Shown one piece after another: positions 16,950 to 26,259 of a stretch of 64,000 bases of DNA; position 1 is the stretch's first letter, and each line of letters begins with the position of its first letter. The position numbers and the translations under genes were made by a program. Under the pieces are notes generated by a model, which saw only the letters and a program-made list of their open reading frames with translations, searched no databases and was not told where the DNA came from. Source of the stretch: Halobaculum sp. MBLA0147 (GTDB lineage: Archaea > Halobacteriota > Halobacteria > Halobacteriales > Haloferacaceae); the NCBI RefSeq assembly GCF_041361345.1, contig NZ_JBGKAD010000003.1, forward strand, positions 124,001 to 188,000, in the 5' to 3' direction.

Positions 16950-18446
16950 TCAGTCCGTCGGGTCTGGCTCGCCAGGGTCCGGCTCCGCGTCTGGCCCGAG
17001 CTCGCGCCCGACGGCGAGCCACGCGCCCGTGCGGAACCGCGCGACGTTGACGACCATCGGGACGAGCGTCTCGGCGAGTACGGCGAGGTAGAGTCCGACG
17101 ACACCCAGCGCCGTCTCCGTCCCGAGGTACGCCAGGGGGAGCGCGACGAGGTAGAGGCCTGCGAGGGTGGCGAGGAACGGCACCCGCGTGTCGCCCGCGC
17201 CACGCAGCGTCCCGGTGACGGAGCCGTCGACACCCAACGGGAGCGCACTGAGCGCCGCGACGGCGACGAACACCGCGGTCGCGGCGACCGCCTCCCCGTC
17301 GACGAACACCGAGGCGACGGGCGTCGCGAGGAGGCCGACGACGGCCGCCGACAGCGCGTACACCACCGCCGAGAGCGTCGTGATGTCGCGTCCGTAGGCG
17401 ACGGCACGCGTCTCCTCGCCGGCACCCAGTGCCTGGCCGACCAGCGTCGAGGCGGCGATGGAGAACCCCCAACTGAAACTGTTGAGCAGCTGTCGGACCT
17501 GCCGCGCGACGCCGACCGCCGCGAGCACGACCGGGCCGAACGTCGCAGCCAGCGCGAGCAGTGGGAAGACGAAGACGCCCTGCACGACGCGGCGAGCGAC
17601 CAGCGGCGTCGCGACGCGGAACAGCTCTCGCACCAGCGCGCCGTCGGGACGCGTGGTCCGGCCCACCGGGAGCGGACTGGCGCCGCGTCCGCGGTAGTAC
17701 GAGCGCCCGCCGAGCCCCCACGCGAACACCCCGGTGACGATCCCGGTCGAGACGGTGGTGCCGATCGCGGCCCCCACGACGCCGAGGTCGAGTCCGAACA
17801 CGAGCCCGACGCTGGCGAGGACGTTGAGCACCGCGCCGGCCGCACGGACGGCCATCGGGGTGACGGTGTCGCCGACGCCGGCGTAGGTCCGCGAGGCGAC
17901 GAGGTTCACCGCCTCGAAGACGATCCCCGGTGCGACGATCGCGAGGTAGGTCGCCCCGAAGCCAGTCGCCGCCTGCCCGCCGCCGACGAGCGTCACCAGC
18001 GGCGTCGCGAAGACGTTGTACGCGACCGCGACGGGGACGGCCGCCCCGGCCGCGAGGACGAGACTCGCGGCGACGACCTCACCCGCGCGTTCGCGGTCGT
18101 CGCCGCCGAAGTGTTGGGAGACGAGGGCGATGGTACCGCCGGCGAACCCGATGAACGCGAACTTCCCGAGCGTCCAGAAGGCGTTGGCGAGTGTCAGGCC
18201 CGCGACCGCCTCGGCGCCGACCGCGACACCGACGACGGCGAGGTCGACCGTCCGTTTGGACATGATCGCGAAGCCGGTGACGATGCGTGGCCACGACAGC
18301 GAGAGTGTCTCGCGGAGGCGCTCCTCGGCGACGACGCCGGTCCGGTCCAACAGCGAGACGACGGCACGGCCCGCGGGACGGAGGAGTCCGAAGACGGCGG
18401 CGACTGTCGCACGGAGTACACTCGCGAGCCGGTCGGGGAGCGACAC
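16950..18446 (-). CDS. MATE-family efflux transporter
   Basis: About 498 residues from GTG 18446; a TTG at 18500 would add 18. Twelve hydrophobic segments in two similar halves. Typical MATE features are SWPRIVTGFAIMSKRTVDLAVVG, shortened here to its hallmark VDLAVVG; VSQHFGGDDRERAGEV; and VGQALGAGEETRAVAYG. It exports drugs or metabolites against a sodium or proton gradient; sodium is likely in a halophile. It converges with the chemoreceptor gene 43 bp away. Confidence 0.88.
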   Translation of the reverse strand: MSLPDRLASVLRATVAAVFGLLRPAGRAVVSLLDRTGVVAEERLRETLSLSWPRIVTGFAIMSKRTVDLAVVGVAVGAEAVAGLTLANAFWTLGKFAFIGFAGGTIALVSQHFGGDDRERAGEVVAASLVLAAGAAVPVAVAYNVFATPLVTLVGGGQAATGFGATYLAIVAPGIVFEAVNLVASRTYAGVGDTVTPMAVRAAGAVLNVLASVGLVFGLDLGVVGAAIGTTVSTGIVTGVFAWGLGGRSYYRGRGASPLPVGRTTRPDGALVRELFRVATPLVARRVVQGVFVFPLLALAATFGPVVLAAVGVARQVRQLLNSFSWGFSIAASTLVGQALGAGEETRAVAYGRDITTLSAVVYALSAAVVGLLATPVASVFVDGEAVAATAVFVAVAALSALPLGVDGSVTGTLRGAGDTRVPFLATLAGLYLVALPLAYLGTETALGVVGLYLAVLAETLVPMVVNVARFRTGAWLAVGRELGPDAEPDPGEPDPTD

Positions 18447-18628
18447 ACAGTTGCCTGGGCGCGACGGGGCTTCGGCCTGTCGCTTCCGGTCGGTGACCAA
18501 CTGCCGTGGACCCCACGGCGGCCGGACCCGAGTGACGCCGGTGTCCGTCGAGACCGGTCGGAGGAGGACACGTCGGCGGGGACGGAGGTGGAACGAAGGT
18601 GGAGGGTACCAGCGCCAGCGAGGGGCGG

Positions 18629-18681
18629 CAGCGAGCGAGTGTGGAAGGCGCGAGCGTCCACGTGGGTCCAGCGAGCGAGTG
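18629..18681. repeat. 13-bp direct repeat in intergenic region
   Basis: CAGCGAGCGAGTG occurs at 18629-18641 and 18669-18681, 40 bp apart. Shorter AGCGCCAGCG copies flank it near 18609 and 18698. The stretch 18447-18729 otherwise holds no gene I can support. Confidence 0.5.
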
Positions 18682-18729
18682 CCGAGGGGACGAGCGCCAG
18701 CGGGTCTGTCGTCTGTCGGTCGTTGTCGA

Positions 18730-18996
18730 TCAGTCGTCGCCGAACTGCGAGAGCTCCGCCGTCAGACTCTCGAACTGCGTCGACACGTCCGAGAGGTGGC
18801 CGTCGAGGGCAGCGAACTGCCGTTCGCTCTCCTCGAGTCCCGTCTTCAACTCGCCGTAGTGACTCGTGGACTCGTCGGTGGGGTCCGTCTGGCCGGTCGT
18901 CTCTCTTACCGACGGGCCGGCCTCTCTCGTCGCGGACGGCGTCGGCTCGGGTGCTGTCGCGTCGGATCTCGTCTCGGTGGTGGGGCGCGTCGACAT
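18730..18996 (-). CDS. small acidic protein with C-terminal coiled coil
   Basis: 88 residues from ATG 18996. The first half is Thr/Ser/Pro/Glu-rich and probably disordered. The second half (residues about 46-86) has heptad-like spacing in ELKTGLEESERQFAALDGHL and SDVSTQFESLTAELSQF and should form a helix or coiled coil. Codon use is typical of the genome, so it is likely real. No family recognised. Its promoter side faces the gene at 19142. Confidence 0.6.
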   Translation of the reverse strand: MSTRPTTETRSDATAPEPTPSATREAGPSVRETTGQTDPTDESTSHYGELKTGLEESERQFAALDGHLSDVSTQFESLTAELSQFGDD

Positions 18997-19141
18997 CGTG
19001 ACTACTACTGGGACCGCCACCCGCATGGGTCCCGATGCTCACAACCGAGTGACCTCGCACAGCCGGGGCTAACTATACAGACTCGGTCGACGACGGCGTC
19101 ACACCCACCATTCAGGTGGCCCGAGCACGTACAGTGTCACC

Positions 19142-19462
19142 GTGCATCAGGGACTGCCAGGGAACTACCACACGCGGGACGTGATCGCCGGCGAACTGTT
19201 CGACGACGACGGAGCGGTGGGCGGTCGCTCGGCAGCCGACGACGGAGCGGTGGGTGACCGGACGCCGACCGACGACGGGCCGGCCACCGACGGAACGTCC
19301 ACGAGCACGACGACGAACGGCGGGCGTCGAGAGGCGTCCACCCGCGCACCGTACGAGACGCCGAAACGGCGCCGCGAGACCGACGCTGACTTCTACGATC
19401 CCGACGACGACGACCCGCTGACGGGGGCCGACATCCTCACTGGCCCCGCCGCCGAGGAGTAG
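19142..19462 (+). CDS. hypothetical acidic protein with internal repeat
   Basis: 106 residues from GTG. It starts HQGLPGNYHTRDVIAGELF, followed by a threefold imperfect repeat around DDGAV/DDGPA, a basic patch (KRRRE), and an acidic end (DPDDDDPLTGADILTGP). No membrane segment and no recognised domain. Codon bias supports coding. The divergent neighbour at 18730 is also small and acidic. Confidence 0.5.
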   Translation: MHQGLPGNYHTRDVIAGELFDDDGAVGGRSAADDGAVGDRTPTDDGPATDGTSTSTTTNGGRREASTRAPYETPKRRRETDADFYDPDDDDPLTGADILTGPAAEE

Positions 19463-19579
19463 TCGCCACTCCGACCCGACTCCGTCGGCCACCGGTCGAC
19501 TCCACCGACGCGACCTCTCCCACACCGCTCGACCTACCACACGTCCGACAGAAACCCGATTCTGTCCCGCGCTCGACAG

Positions 19580-19601
19580 AAGTGTAATTCGGCTTACACT
19601 T
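19580..19601. promoter_or_regulatory. perfect 8+8 bp palindrome upstream of MFS gene (operator candidate)
   Basis: Arms aagtgtaa and ttacactt are separated by a 6-nt spacer, 27 nt before the GTG of the transporter at 19629. The site is AT-rich in a GC-rich surrounding and lies where the TATA element would be. A repressor bound here would block transcription. It is not followed by a T-tract, so a terminator is unlikely. Confidence 0.6.
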
Positions 19602-19628
19602 ACGGCGATCGCGCGGCTGGTCTCTCTC

Positions 19629-21092
19629 GTGTCACTGCTCAGATCCAATCGGGAGTTCAGGCGACTGTTCGTCGGTCGACTGACGACGAACGCGGGCGAC
19701 AGTCTGTACGCGATCGCGGCGATGTGGCTCGTCTGGGAGTTGACGAGAGACCCGTTGTTCACCGGCGTCGCGGCGTTCCTCACGCAGGCGCCGTCGGCGC
19801 TGGGGTTCCTCGTCGGGCCGCTCGTCGACCGTTGGGACCTCCGGCGTGTGTTGGTCGTCGTCCAGGCCGTGCAGGCGGTGTTGGTGCTCGCGGTGCCGCT
19901 CGCGTCCCTGACGGGGACGCTGTCCGTCTGGGTCGTCTTGCTCGTGATGCCGGTGCTGGCCGCCGTCGACCAGTTCACCGGTCCGGCGCAGACGGCCGCG
20001 CTGCCACTCGTGGTCGACGACGACCGGCTGACGCGTGCGAACTCGCTGTTCGCCACGACCGCCGGCGCGGCGAACGGCGTGTTCAACGCGCTCTCGGGGG
20101 TGCTCGTTGCGCTGACGGGTGCCGTCGCGCTGTACGCGCTCGACGCCGTCACCTTCGGCGTCGCCGCGCTGCTGTTCCTCGGGCTGCGACTCGACGGGGA
20201 CGAGGAGACGGCCGAGACCGAGGTGGACGGCCGCTCGGCCGAGAGCGACGTCGCGGAGGGATCGACCGACACCGACGTGGACGCAGACGAGAGCGGCCCG
20301 GACGAGACCACGGGAGCAGCCGAGGCCGACGGCTTCGACTGGGCCGGGTACGCGGACGAACTCCGGTCGGGCGCGCAGTACCTCCGTGGGTCCGTGTTGG
20401 TCCCCGTCGTCGTCGGCGCGCTGGTGGTGAACTTCACCTCGGCGGCGACGATGGCGGTACTCCCGGCGTTCGCGGCGGAGTTCTCCGGTGCGCAGTCGTA
20501 CGGGTTCCTGATGGCCGCGTTCGCGGTCGGGAACCTCGCCGGCACCGCCGCAGCCGGTGTCCTCCCGGACAGGCCGTTCGGCGAACTCGCCGTCGTCTGT
20601 CCGTTGGTGACCGGTGTGGGGTTCGTTGCGGTCGCGTTCGTCGACTGGTTCCCGGCCGTCCTCGCGCTCGTCGTCGTCGCGCTGGTGCCGATGGGACTGT
20701 TCAACGTCACCTTCCAGTCGCTGGTCCAGTCCGTCGTCGCGGACGACCTGCTCGGACGGGTCTCATCGCTGCTGAAGAGCGGCACCTCCGTCGCGATGCC
20801 GATCGGCTCCGTCGTCGGTGGTGCCGCGGCGGGCGTCGTCGGCGTCCGCGGGTTGATCCTCGGGCAGGCGGTGGCGATCGCGACGCTCGGCCTCGCGTTC
20901 GCCGTCTCCGGGCGACTGCGCTCGATTCCCACCGTCGCCGACGCCGACCCGAGTGCCCTCGGGTTGGGGGCGGACCCGGACCGAGCCGACGCGACGAGTG
21001 TGTCGGCGTCTCCCGGCGAAGGGCACACGGACGACGCCGGTCACGAGCCCGACGACGACGCGCTCGGTCCGCGGACCGACGCCACCGAGTGA
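19629..21092 (+). CDS. MFS transporter, EntS-like exporter family
   Basis: 487 residues from GTG. Ten to twelve hydrophobic segments. The start LLRSNREFRRLFVGRLTTNAGDSLYAIA is shown by its hallmark NREFRRLFVGR; PLVDRWDLRRVLVV and VDQFTGPAQTAALPLVV follow. These are typical of the MFS_3 group, which includes the enterobactin exporter EntS and macrolide exporters. A central acidic loop (about 198-238) and an acidic tail (about 445-487) are low-complexity. Export of a siderophore or an inhibitor is possible. Expression is probably controlled at 19580-19601. Confidence 0.82.
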   Translation: MSLLRSNREFRRLFVGRLTTNAGDSLYAIAAMWLVWELTRDPLFTGVAAFLTQAPSALGFLVGPLVDRWDLRRVLVVVQAVQAVLVLAVPLASLTGTLSVWVVLLVMPVLAAVDQFTGPAQTAALPLVVDDDRLTRANSLFATTAGAANGVFNALSGVLVALTGAVALYALDAVTFGVAALLFLGLRLDGDEETAETEVDGRSAESDVAEGSTDTDVDADESGPDETTGAAEADGFDWAGYADELRSGAQYLRGSVLVPVVVGALVVNFTSAATMAVLPAFAAEFSGAQSYGFLMAAFAVGNLAGTAAAGVLPDRPFGELAVVCPLVTGVGFVAVAFVDWFPAVLALVVVALVPMGLFNVTFQSLVQSVVADDLLGRVSSLLKSGTSVAMPIGSVVGGAAAGVVGVRGLILGQAVAIATLGLAFAVSGRLRSIPTVADADPSALGLGADPDRADATSVSASPGEGHTDDAGHEPDDDALGPRTDATE

Positions 21093-21273
21093 GCGGTCGG
21101 TCCGGCTCCGACACGGTTCGGACCCCCCGTGTGCGAAGTGTAGATTCGTCTGGAGGCAGCAGAGGAGTACTCTCGGTGGGGCTCGTGATACTCGCCTCGT
21201 AGCACCCCGTACACCGAAGTCGGCCGTGCGCGGTGGTCTGCCGAACGTGGGATCACTGTGTCGAGGGTCCTGG

Positions 21274-22548
21274 TTACCCGCGTCTCTCGTCGACCGCACG
21301 GACGAACCCCGCCGGGTCGATCAACGGGGCGACGCGTCGTGTCGTCCCGTCTCGCGTGTCGACCTGCACGACGTCGCGGTCGAAGGGCACCGTCTCGATC
21401 ACTCCCAGCAGTCGCCGCCCGACGGATCGGTCGGTCGTCTCAACGTTCGACACGTCGGCCAGCGAGAGGCACCACTGTACCTCCGCGGTGAGCGTGTCGT
21501 ACGCGACCACGTGATCTTCGTAGAGTCTGAGCTCGTCGTTGGCGGTCCCGAGCCACCGGCAGACGGCTCCGGTCGGGAAGCCGACCACCGGACCGGCGAC
21601 GACACCGACGAGCACGCCGTCGACCGCGACGCTGAGCGATCCGGAGACGACGAGTCCCATCCCGCCGAGCAGTGCCGCCAGGAACACCCCCACGACGACC
21701 GTGTAGGTGATCCCGGTGTTCACCGCGAGTCGCCGTGCGACCGTGCGATCGACCGGGAACGACCCGATCGGAGTCTCGTCTCTCTCTCCGGTCGCTCCGT
21801 CGTCGGGGACACACCGGCCGCCGTCGTCCGATTCGCGCTCGTCACCCGTCGACTCGTCCGCGCTCTCGTCGGCCAGGTCGTGACCGAACGGCCACGGGCG
21901 AATCCCACAGTCGTACCAGTCGAACGGGTGTCGGACCCCGACGGCGATCACCGTCGCCGCGGTCACGTCTGCCGCCGTCGGCGGTGCGGCGGCGAGGACC
22001 ACCACGGCGACACACCCCAACACCCCCGAGACGAGGAGCTCTCGCCCCCGACGCACGGTCCGTGGCGACGCCGCCGCGTACCGTCCGGTCGCCGTCCAGG
22101 CCCGGATCACCAGCGAGTGTCTCGTCGCGATCAGGATGAGCCCCGGAACCAGCGCGAGTCCCAGTCCCCCCTCCAACGGCTCCGAGACCGTCAGTGTGAA
22201 CACGACGACGGGGAGCAGTGCGAGGAGCACACTCCACTGTTCGACGACGTACGGGAGGTTGCGCGGGGAGACCGCCGGTAGTCGGGGGTGGAGTCGGACC
22301 GATCCCCGCCGATCACGGACCGTGTCGTACAACGACTCGAGGATACCGTAGGGGTCCGACGCCGGTGGCTCCGCCGCCGGTCGCCCGGCCGCGGCCCGCT
22401 CGAACAGCACTCTGGCGACGCCGACCACCACGTCGACGACGAGCAACAGTGCGACTGTCAGGGCGCTCTCCGACAGCAGGGCGGCGACCACCAACGTCGC
22501 GTGGAACCCGACGAGGGCGACCACCGATCCGACCGTCCTGTGGTCCAT
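21274..22548 (-). CDS. multi-pass membrane protein with C-terminal PH-like domain
   Basis: 424 residues. About eight hydrophobic segments, with an acidic cytosolic loop near residues 225-260. After the last segments, WLGTANDELRLYEDHVVAYDT...LADVSNVETTDRS reads like the strand pattern of a small PH-like domain found at the end of prokaryotic membrane proteins. DHRTVGSVVALVGFHATLVVAA at the start recalls haloarchaeal DUF6498-type proteins, but I am not sure. No catalytic motif. 21093-21273 shows nothing recognisable. Confidence 0.6.
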   Translation of the reverse strand: MDHRTVGSVVALVGFHATLVVAALLSESALTVALLLVVDVVVGVARVLFERAAAGRPAAEPPASDPYGILESLYDTVRDRRGSVRLHPRLPAVSPRNLPYVVEQWSVLLALLPVVVFTLTVSEPLEGGLGLALVPGLILIATRHSLVIRAWTATGRYAAASPRTVRRGRELLVSGVLGCVAVVVLAAAPPTAADVTAATVIAVGVRHPFDWYDCGIRPWPFGHDLADESADESTGDERESDDGGRCVPDDGATGERDETPIGSFPVDRTVARRLAVNTGITYTVVVGVFLAALLGGMGLVVSGSLSVAVDGVLVGVVAGPVVGFPTGAVCRWLGTANDELRLYEDHVVAYDTLTAEVQWCLSLADVSNVETTDRSVGRRLLGVIETVPFDRDVVQVDTRDGTTRRVAPLIDPAGFVRAVDERRG

Positions 22549-22660
22549 CCGTGCGCCTCCGAACGTCCGGCCTCACTTCAGTCTCGTCGGTCTCCGACCG
22601 GTGGGCCGTCCACGACGCTCGTTACGAGGTGTCTCCTAAGAGTACCCGCCGACTGGCCCG

Positions 22661-23569
22661 TCACACCCGCTCCGTCTCGACCACCGACGCAGTGTCGTCG
22701 ACGGTCACGACCAGTCGCTCGTCGTCGACCGCGAACGTCACTCGGAGTCGCGACTCGTCACCCTCGTTCGTCGTTCGTGCCGACTCCGGGTCGAGGAGCG
22801 GTGCGAGTTCCCACGCGTAGCGTTCCCGCAGGTCGACACCCGCGTCGGTCAGCAGCGAGACGACGGCTGGATCGGCGAGGAGGACGGCGCCGACGTTCAG
22901 ACGTGGCTCCGCACCACAGACGCGACAGTCGAACCGCACCCCCAGCTCGCGGCGGTGCGCGACGGCCTCGTCGTCGGTGTCGCCGACGAGCGTCGCGTCG
23001 ACGCGCCCATCACAGTGCGTGCAGAAGCCCCGCGCGAGCCGTTCGGCGGTCCGGCGGAGGTGGTCACTGACGACGCGTACGACCGACTCTCGCCGTGAGG
23101 ACTCCCGCTCTGCAGGGTCTCGCTCTGCCGACTGGATCACCGCCGGCGGCACGGCCGTCTCCGCGGCCAGGAGGCCACACTCCGGACACGCCACGGTCGC
23201 CACACCCGCCTCGTAGCGGAGTTCGGTGGTCGCCGGACAGGAGAGACACTCGCCCGCCGGCGTCGCGTCGACGGTCGGCCCGTCCCGGCCGTCCAGCCGG
23301 CCCGAGACGGCGACTCCGACCACCTGTCGCCCGGCGTACGTCAGCGTGTAGCGGTCTTCGACCGACTCGACGAACGCGGGTTGCAACTCGTTCAGGTGGT
23401 AGTTGAACGTCCCCGAGTCCGGCCCACCCACGCGCTCCCGCAACGCAGAAAAGGACAGTGGGTCCGGGAACGCGAGCCACAGCTCGCGGACGACCGCTAC
23501 CCGGAGGTCGTTCGCGAGGAGCCCGAACACGTCGGCCAGTTCCGACGGAGAGGGTGTCTCGAACGCCAC
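22661..23569 (-). CDS. winged-helix transcription regulator with two zinc-ribbon knuckles
   Basis: 302 residues. The N-terminal 85 residues are an ArsR-like winged helix (LADVFGLLANDLRVAVVREL, with FSALRERVG..DSGTFNYHLNEL as recognition part). The middle has CLSC...CPEC (about 108-130) and then CTHC...CRVC (about 182-220), two CxxC pairs each, likely zinc sites. This layout is common among haloarchaeal ArsR-family proteins whose ligands are unknown. Target genes may be itself or the divergent cytochrome gene at 23843. Confidence 0.82.
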   Translation of the reverse strand: MAFETPSPSELADVFGLLANDLRVAVVRELWLAFPDPLSFSALRERVGGPDSGTFNYHLNELQPAFVESVEDRYTLTYAGRQVVGVAVSGRLDGRDGPTVDATPAGECLSCPATTELRYEAGVATVACPECGLLAAETAVPPAVIQSAERDPAERESSRRESVVRVVSDHLRRTAERLARGFCTHCDGRVDATLVGDTDDEAVAHRRELGVRFDCRVCGAEPRLNVGAVLLADPAVVSLLTDAGVDLRERYAWELAPLLDPESARTTNEGDESRLRVTFAVDDERLVVTVDDTASVVETERV

Positions 23570-23842
23570 TGGTCGGCTCTCTCGCGCCAGCGGGTTTGTG
23601 TGTTGTGAACCGGCTCGGTCCGGGACGGGAGAGTGGTAATAGCTCTTACAGGAACCGTCTCCTGCGAGCGTTTACACCTCCCCGTCCACTGAGTGGTCAC
23701 CTGTCGGTGTTCGGAGAGGAGTTCGACCACGAGCCCTCCGAGGTGTCGGCGAGCGCTCGAGGACCCGACGCCAGTCTCACGAGTGGTCTGGCGTCGTGGC
23801 CGAGCGAGCCACGACGACCCCGGAGTCAGACACGATCACACG

Positions 23843-24664
23843 ATGACAGAGACAGACGAGGCGGACACGGACGGAGCCGAGAACAGCCCGCGAGCGTCGT
23901 CGCCGGACGACGACCGGACGCCGCCACGGACGGACGGCGGCGGCACCGGAGTCGTCGCACCGGACGACGAGACACCCACCTGGCGCGAGCGCAAAGAGCG
24001 CACGCAGGGACTCTCGCGACTCACCTACGAGTACTTCGAACGCTCTCGCCGGGAGGACGAGGACCTCCGGCGAGAGTCGGACTACGTCGAACGGGACGTG
24101 TTGGCGTTCCCGACGTGGCCCCACGAGGTCGTGCGGAACCTCGCGATCGGGTGTTTCTTCGTCGGCATCCTGCTGTTCCTGGCGGCGACGCTGCCGCCAC
24201 ACATCGGTGCACCCGCGAACGCACAGGACACGCCGGAGATCATCCTGCCAGACTGGTACCTCTACTGGTCGTTCGGGCTGTTGAAGCTCGGTCCGCTCAA
24301 CCCCGAGCTGTCGATCCTCGACGGTTCGAAGCTGATGTCCGACCGGATGTTCGGCGTGTTGACCAACGTCATCGTCGTCGGTGCCATAGCGGTCGTCCCG
24401 TTCCTCAACAAGGGGTCGGCGCGACGCCCCGTCGAACAGCCGTTCTGGGCGGCGGTCGGTGTCGGCGGGACGACGTTCGCGTTCACGCTGGCCGTCTACT
24501 CCGCGAAGAACCTCGTCCCGATGGACCCGACGCTGTTGTTCGATCTGACGTTCCTGCTGCCGATCCTCACCGGGGCGGTCTCGTACGCCGTCCTCAAGAC
24601 GATGCGCGAGGGGTACATGTACGACCTCAACCGCCGGTACTACCGACTGCGGCCGCCGAAGTGA
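23843..24664 (+). CDS. cytochrome b C-terminal domain/subunit IV-like protein
   Basis: 273 residues from ATG. A disordered acidic head of about 85 residues precedes four hydrophobic segments (about 100-117, 167-188, 201-219, 232-252). The Qo-site motif PDWY (136-139, in ILPDWYLYWSFGLLKL) and the spacing match subunit IV (PetD) of cytochrome b6f or the C-terminal part of cytochrome b. It would form part of the quinol-oxidation site in the membrane. No Rieske protein or haem-bearing cytochrome b N-terminal gene lies next to it. The preceding 270 bp contain a promoter-like stretch but no gene. Confidence 0.78.
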   Translation: MTETDEADTDGAENSPRASSPDDDRTPPRTDGGGTGVVAPDDETPTWRERKERTQGLSRLTYEYFERSRREDEDLRRESDYVERDVLAFPTWPHEVVRNLAIGCFFVGILLFLAATLPPHIGAPANAQDTPEIILPDWYLYWSFGLLKLGPLNPELSILDGSKLMSDRMFGVLTNVIVVGAIAVVPFLNKGSARRPVEQPFWAAVGVGGTTFAFTLAVYSAKNLVPMDPTLLFDLTFLLPILTGAVSYAVLKTMREGYMYDLNRRYYRLRPPK

Positions 24665-24704
24665 GCTCGCGGTCGACCGTCACCCCCGCAGGGGGCTGCG
24701 ATCC

Positions 24705-26096
24705 TCAGAGGGTGGTCTGTGCGTCAAGCGCGTCCCGGAGTGCGTCGCCGACCACGGTCACCGCGACGACGGTTCCCGCGAGGAAGGCGACCGGAACCGT
24801 CGAGACCCACCAGATGTCGAGGAACGGTGCCTGTGCGCGGAACCCCTGCGAGATCGAGAGTCCCCACGACGGGACGCTCGTGTCGTTCAACAGGAGGAAC
24901 GAGATCGCCGCCTCGGCGAAGAGGATCGCCGGAATCCGTTGTGTGACCGCCGTGGCGACCGTCCCGCCGAGGTTCGGGAGGACGTGTCGGACGACGAGCC
25001 GGACGTGACCGACGCCGTGGACGACTGCGGCGTCGACGAACGACGTCTCGCGCAACTGGACCACCTCGTCGCGGACGACGCGCGCGACCCCACCCCAACT
25101 CGTCAACCCGAACACGAGGACGAGCAGGAACAGACTCTGTCCGAGCGCGTACGTGAGGACGATGTACACGAGGAACGCCGGAACCGTCTGCTGGACGTCG
25201 ACGTACCGCATCGCGAGCGTGTCGACCCACCCACCGACGTACCCTGCCAGCGTCCCCACGACCGCCGCGACCGGCACCACCAACACCCCGACGACGACCG
25301 CGACCTGGAGACTCACACGCATCCCGCGCACGATCACGACGGACATCGGGATGCCCTGTCTGTTCGTCCCGAGCGGGGACTGCAGTGTCCCCGGACACCC
25401 GGCGTCTGTCAGTGTCCCGACACAACCGGTGACGACCGACGCGGGGGCGGTGAACCCCAGCGGCGGTTGGTTCGATCGTGCGAGGTCGCTCGTCACGTCG
25501 GCCACCAACGACGGCCCGACGAGGCCGAGTCCGACGAACGCGACGAGGTACGCCGTCGCGACCCCGACGGCCGGTCGCGCTCGACAGGTCTCGAGCACTC
25601 GCGTCCGGCGGTCCGGGTCCGTCACGACCGGGACGACGACGGCCCCGAGACAGACGAGCGCGGGGACGAACAGCCAGTCCGTCTGTGTCGGGTCGGCCCC
25701 GAACAGTGGTGTCGCGTCCGGTGGCGCCGCGTAGTCGACCGCGAACGCGGCACCGACGACGGCGAGACACGTGAAGAGTGCCAGTCCACGACGCCCCGGG
25801 TAGATCGGGGCTCGCCCGTCTCCGTCGAACGTGACCGCGTCCAGCGAGGTGGACCCCGACGCTGTCGTCGTGTCGGCGTCCGGCTCTCCGCCGTCGGTCC
25901 GCGGCGCGCTGCCGTCTCTCTCGGTCGCCTCGTCGTCGCTCCCCTCCGTTCTCCCGCCACTCCCGGCCGTGCCGCCCTCTCTCTCACCCTGGTCGTCGCT
26001 TCCACTGGCGTCGGGAGCGTCGGAGTGCGTCGCCGGCGCGCCGCGCTCGCGACGCTCCGTCTCGTCTCGGTTCACGTCTCGCCGCCGGTCGAACAC
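24705..26096 (-). CDS. ABC transporter permease, DppC/OppC-like
   Basis: 463 residues from GTG 26096. A disordered Asp/Glu/Gly/Thr head of about 85 residues comes first, then six or more hydrophobic segments. The permease hallmark SPLGTNRQGIPMSVVIVRGMRVSLQVAV is recognised by GTNRQG and RGMRVSL. The EAA loop is DAAVVHGVGHVRLVVRHVLPN. Two extra N-terminal helices precede the usual start of the domain. Pairs with the DppB-like gene upstream (163 bp gap). The binding protein and ATPases normally beside such a pair are absent. Confidence 0.82.
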   Translation of the reverse strand: MFDRRRDVNRDETERRERGAPATHSDAPDASGSDDQGEREGGTAGSGGRTEGSDDEATERDGSAPRTDGGEPDADTTTASGSTSLDAVTFDGDGRAPIYPGRRGLALFTCLAVVGAAFAVDYAAPPDATPLFGADPTQTDWLFVPALVCLGAVVVPVVTDPDRRTRVLETCRARPAVGVATAYLVAFVGLGLVGPSLVADVTSDLARSNQPPLGFTAPASVVTGCVGTLTDAGCPGTLQSPLGTNRQGIPMSVVIVRGMRVSLQVAVVVGVLVVPVAAVVGTLAGYVGGWVDTLAMRYVDVQQTVPAFLVYIVLTYALGQSLFLLVLVFGLTSWGGVARVVRDEVVQLRETSFVDAAVVHGVGHVRLVVRHVLPNLGGTVATAVTQRIPAILFAEAAISFLLLNDTSVPSWGLSISQGFRAQAPFLDIWWVSTVPVAFLAGTVVAVTVVGDALRDALDAQTTL

Positions 26097-26259
26097 CGAC
26101 GGTCGTCACCGCGAGAGTCACACCTGGGGACCATACCGCCCGGTCGGTTCCCGTCTCGTCGGATAACTGTTGTGGTGGCCCGGGCGGAGACGACCGCTCC
26201 TCGTGGCGCGGTGGCACAGACGAGGTGCCGGTCGACGAGACCCCGCTCGAGCGTGTGGA

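Noticed and set aside
15520-17721. 733-codon open frame on the minus strand, antisense to the chemoreceptor
   Set aside because: Ser/Thr/Ala-rich shadow of a GC-rich coding strand; no domain, and it crosses two well-supported genes.
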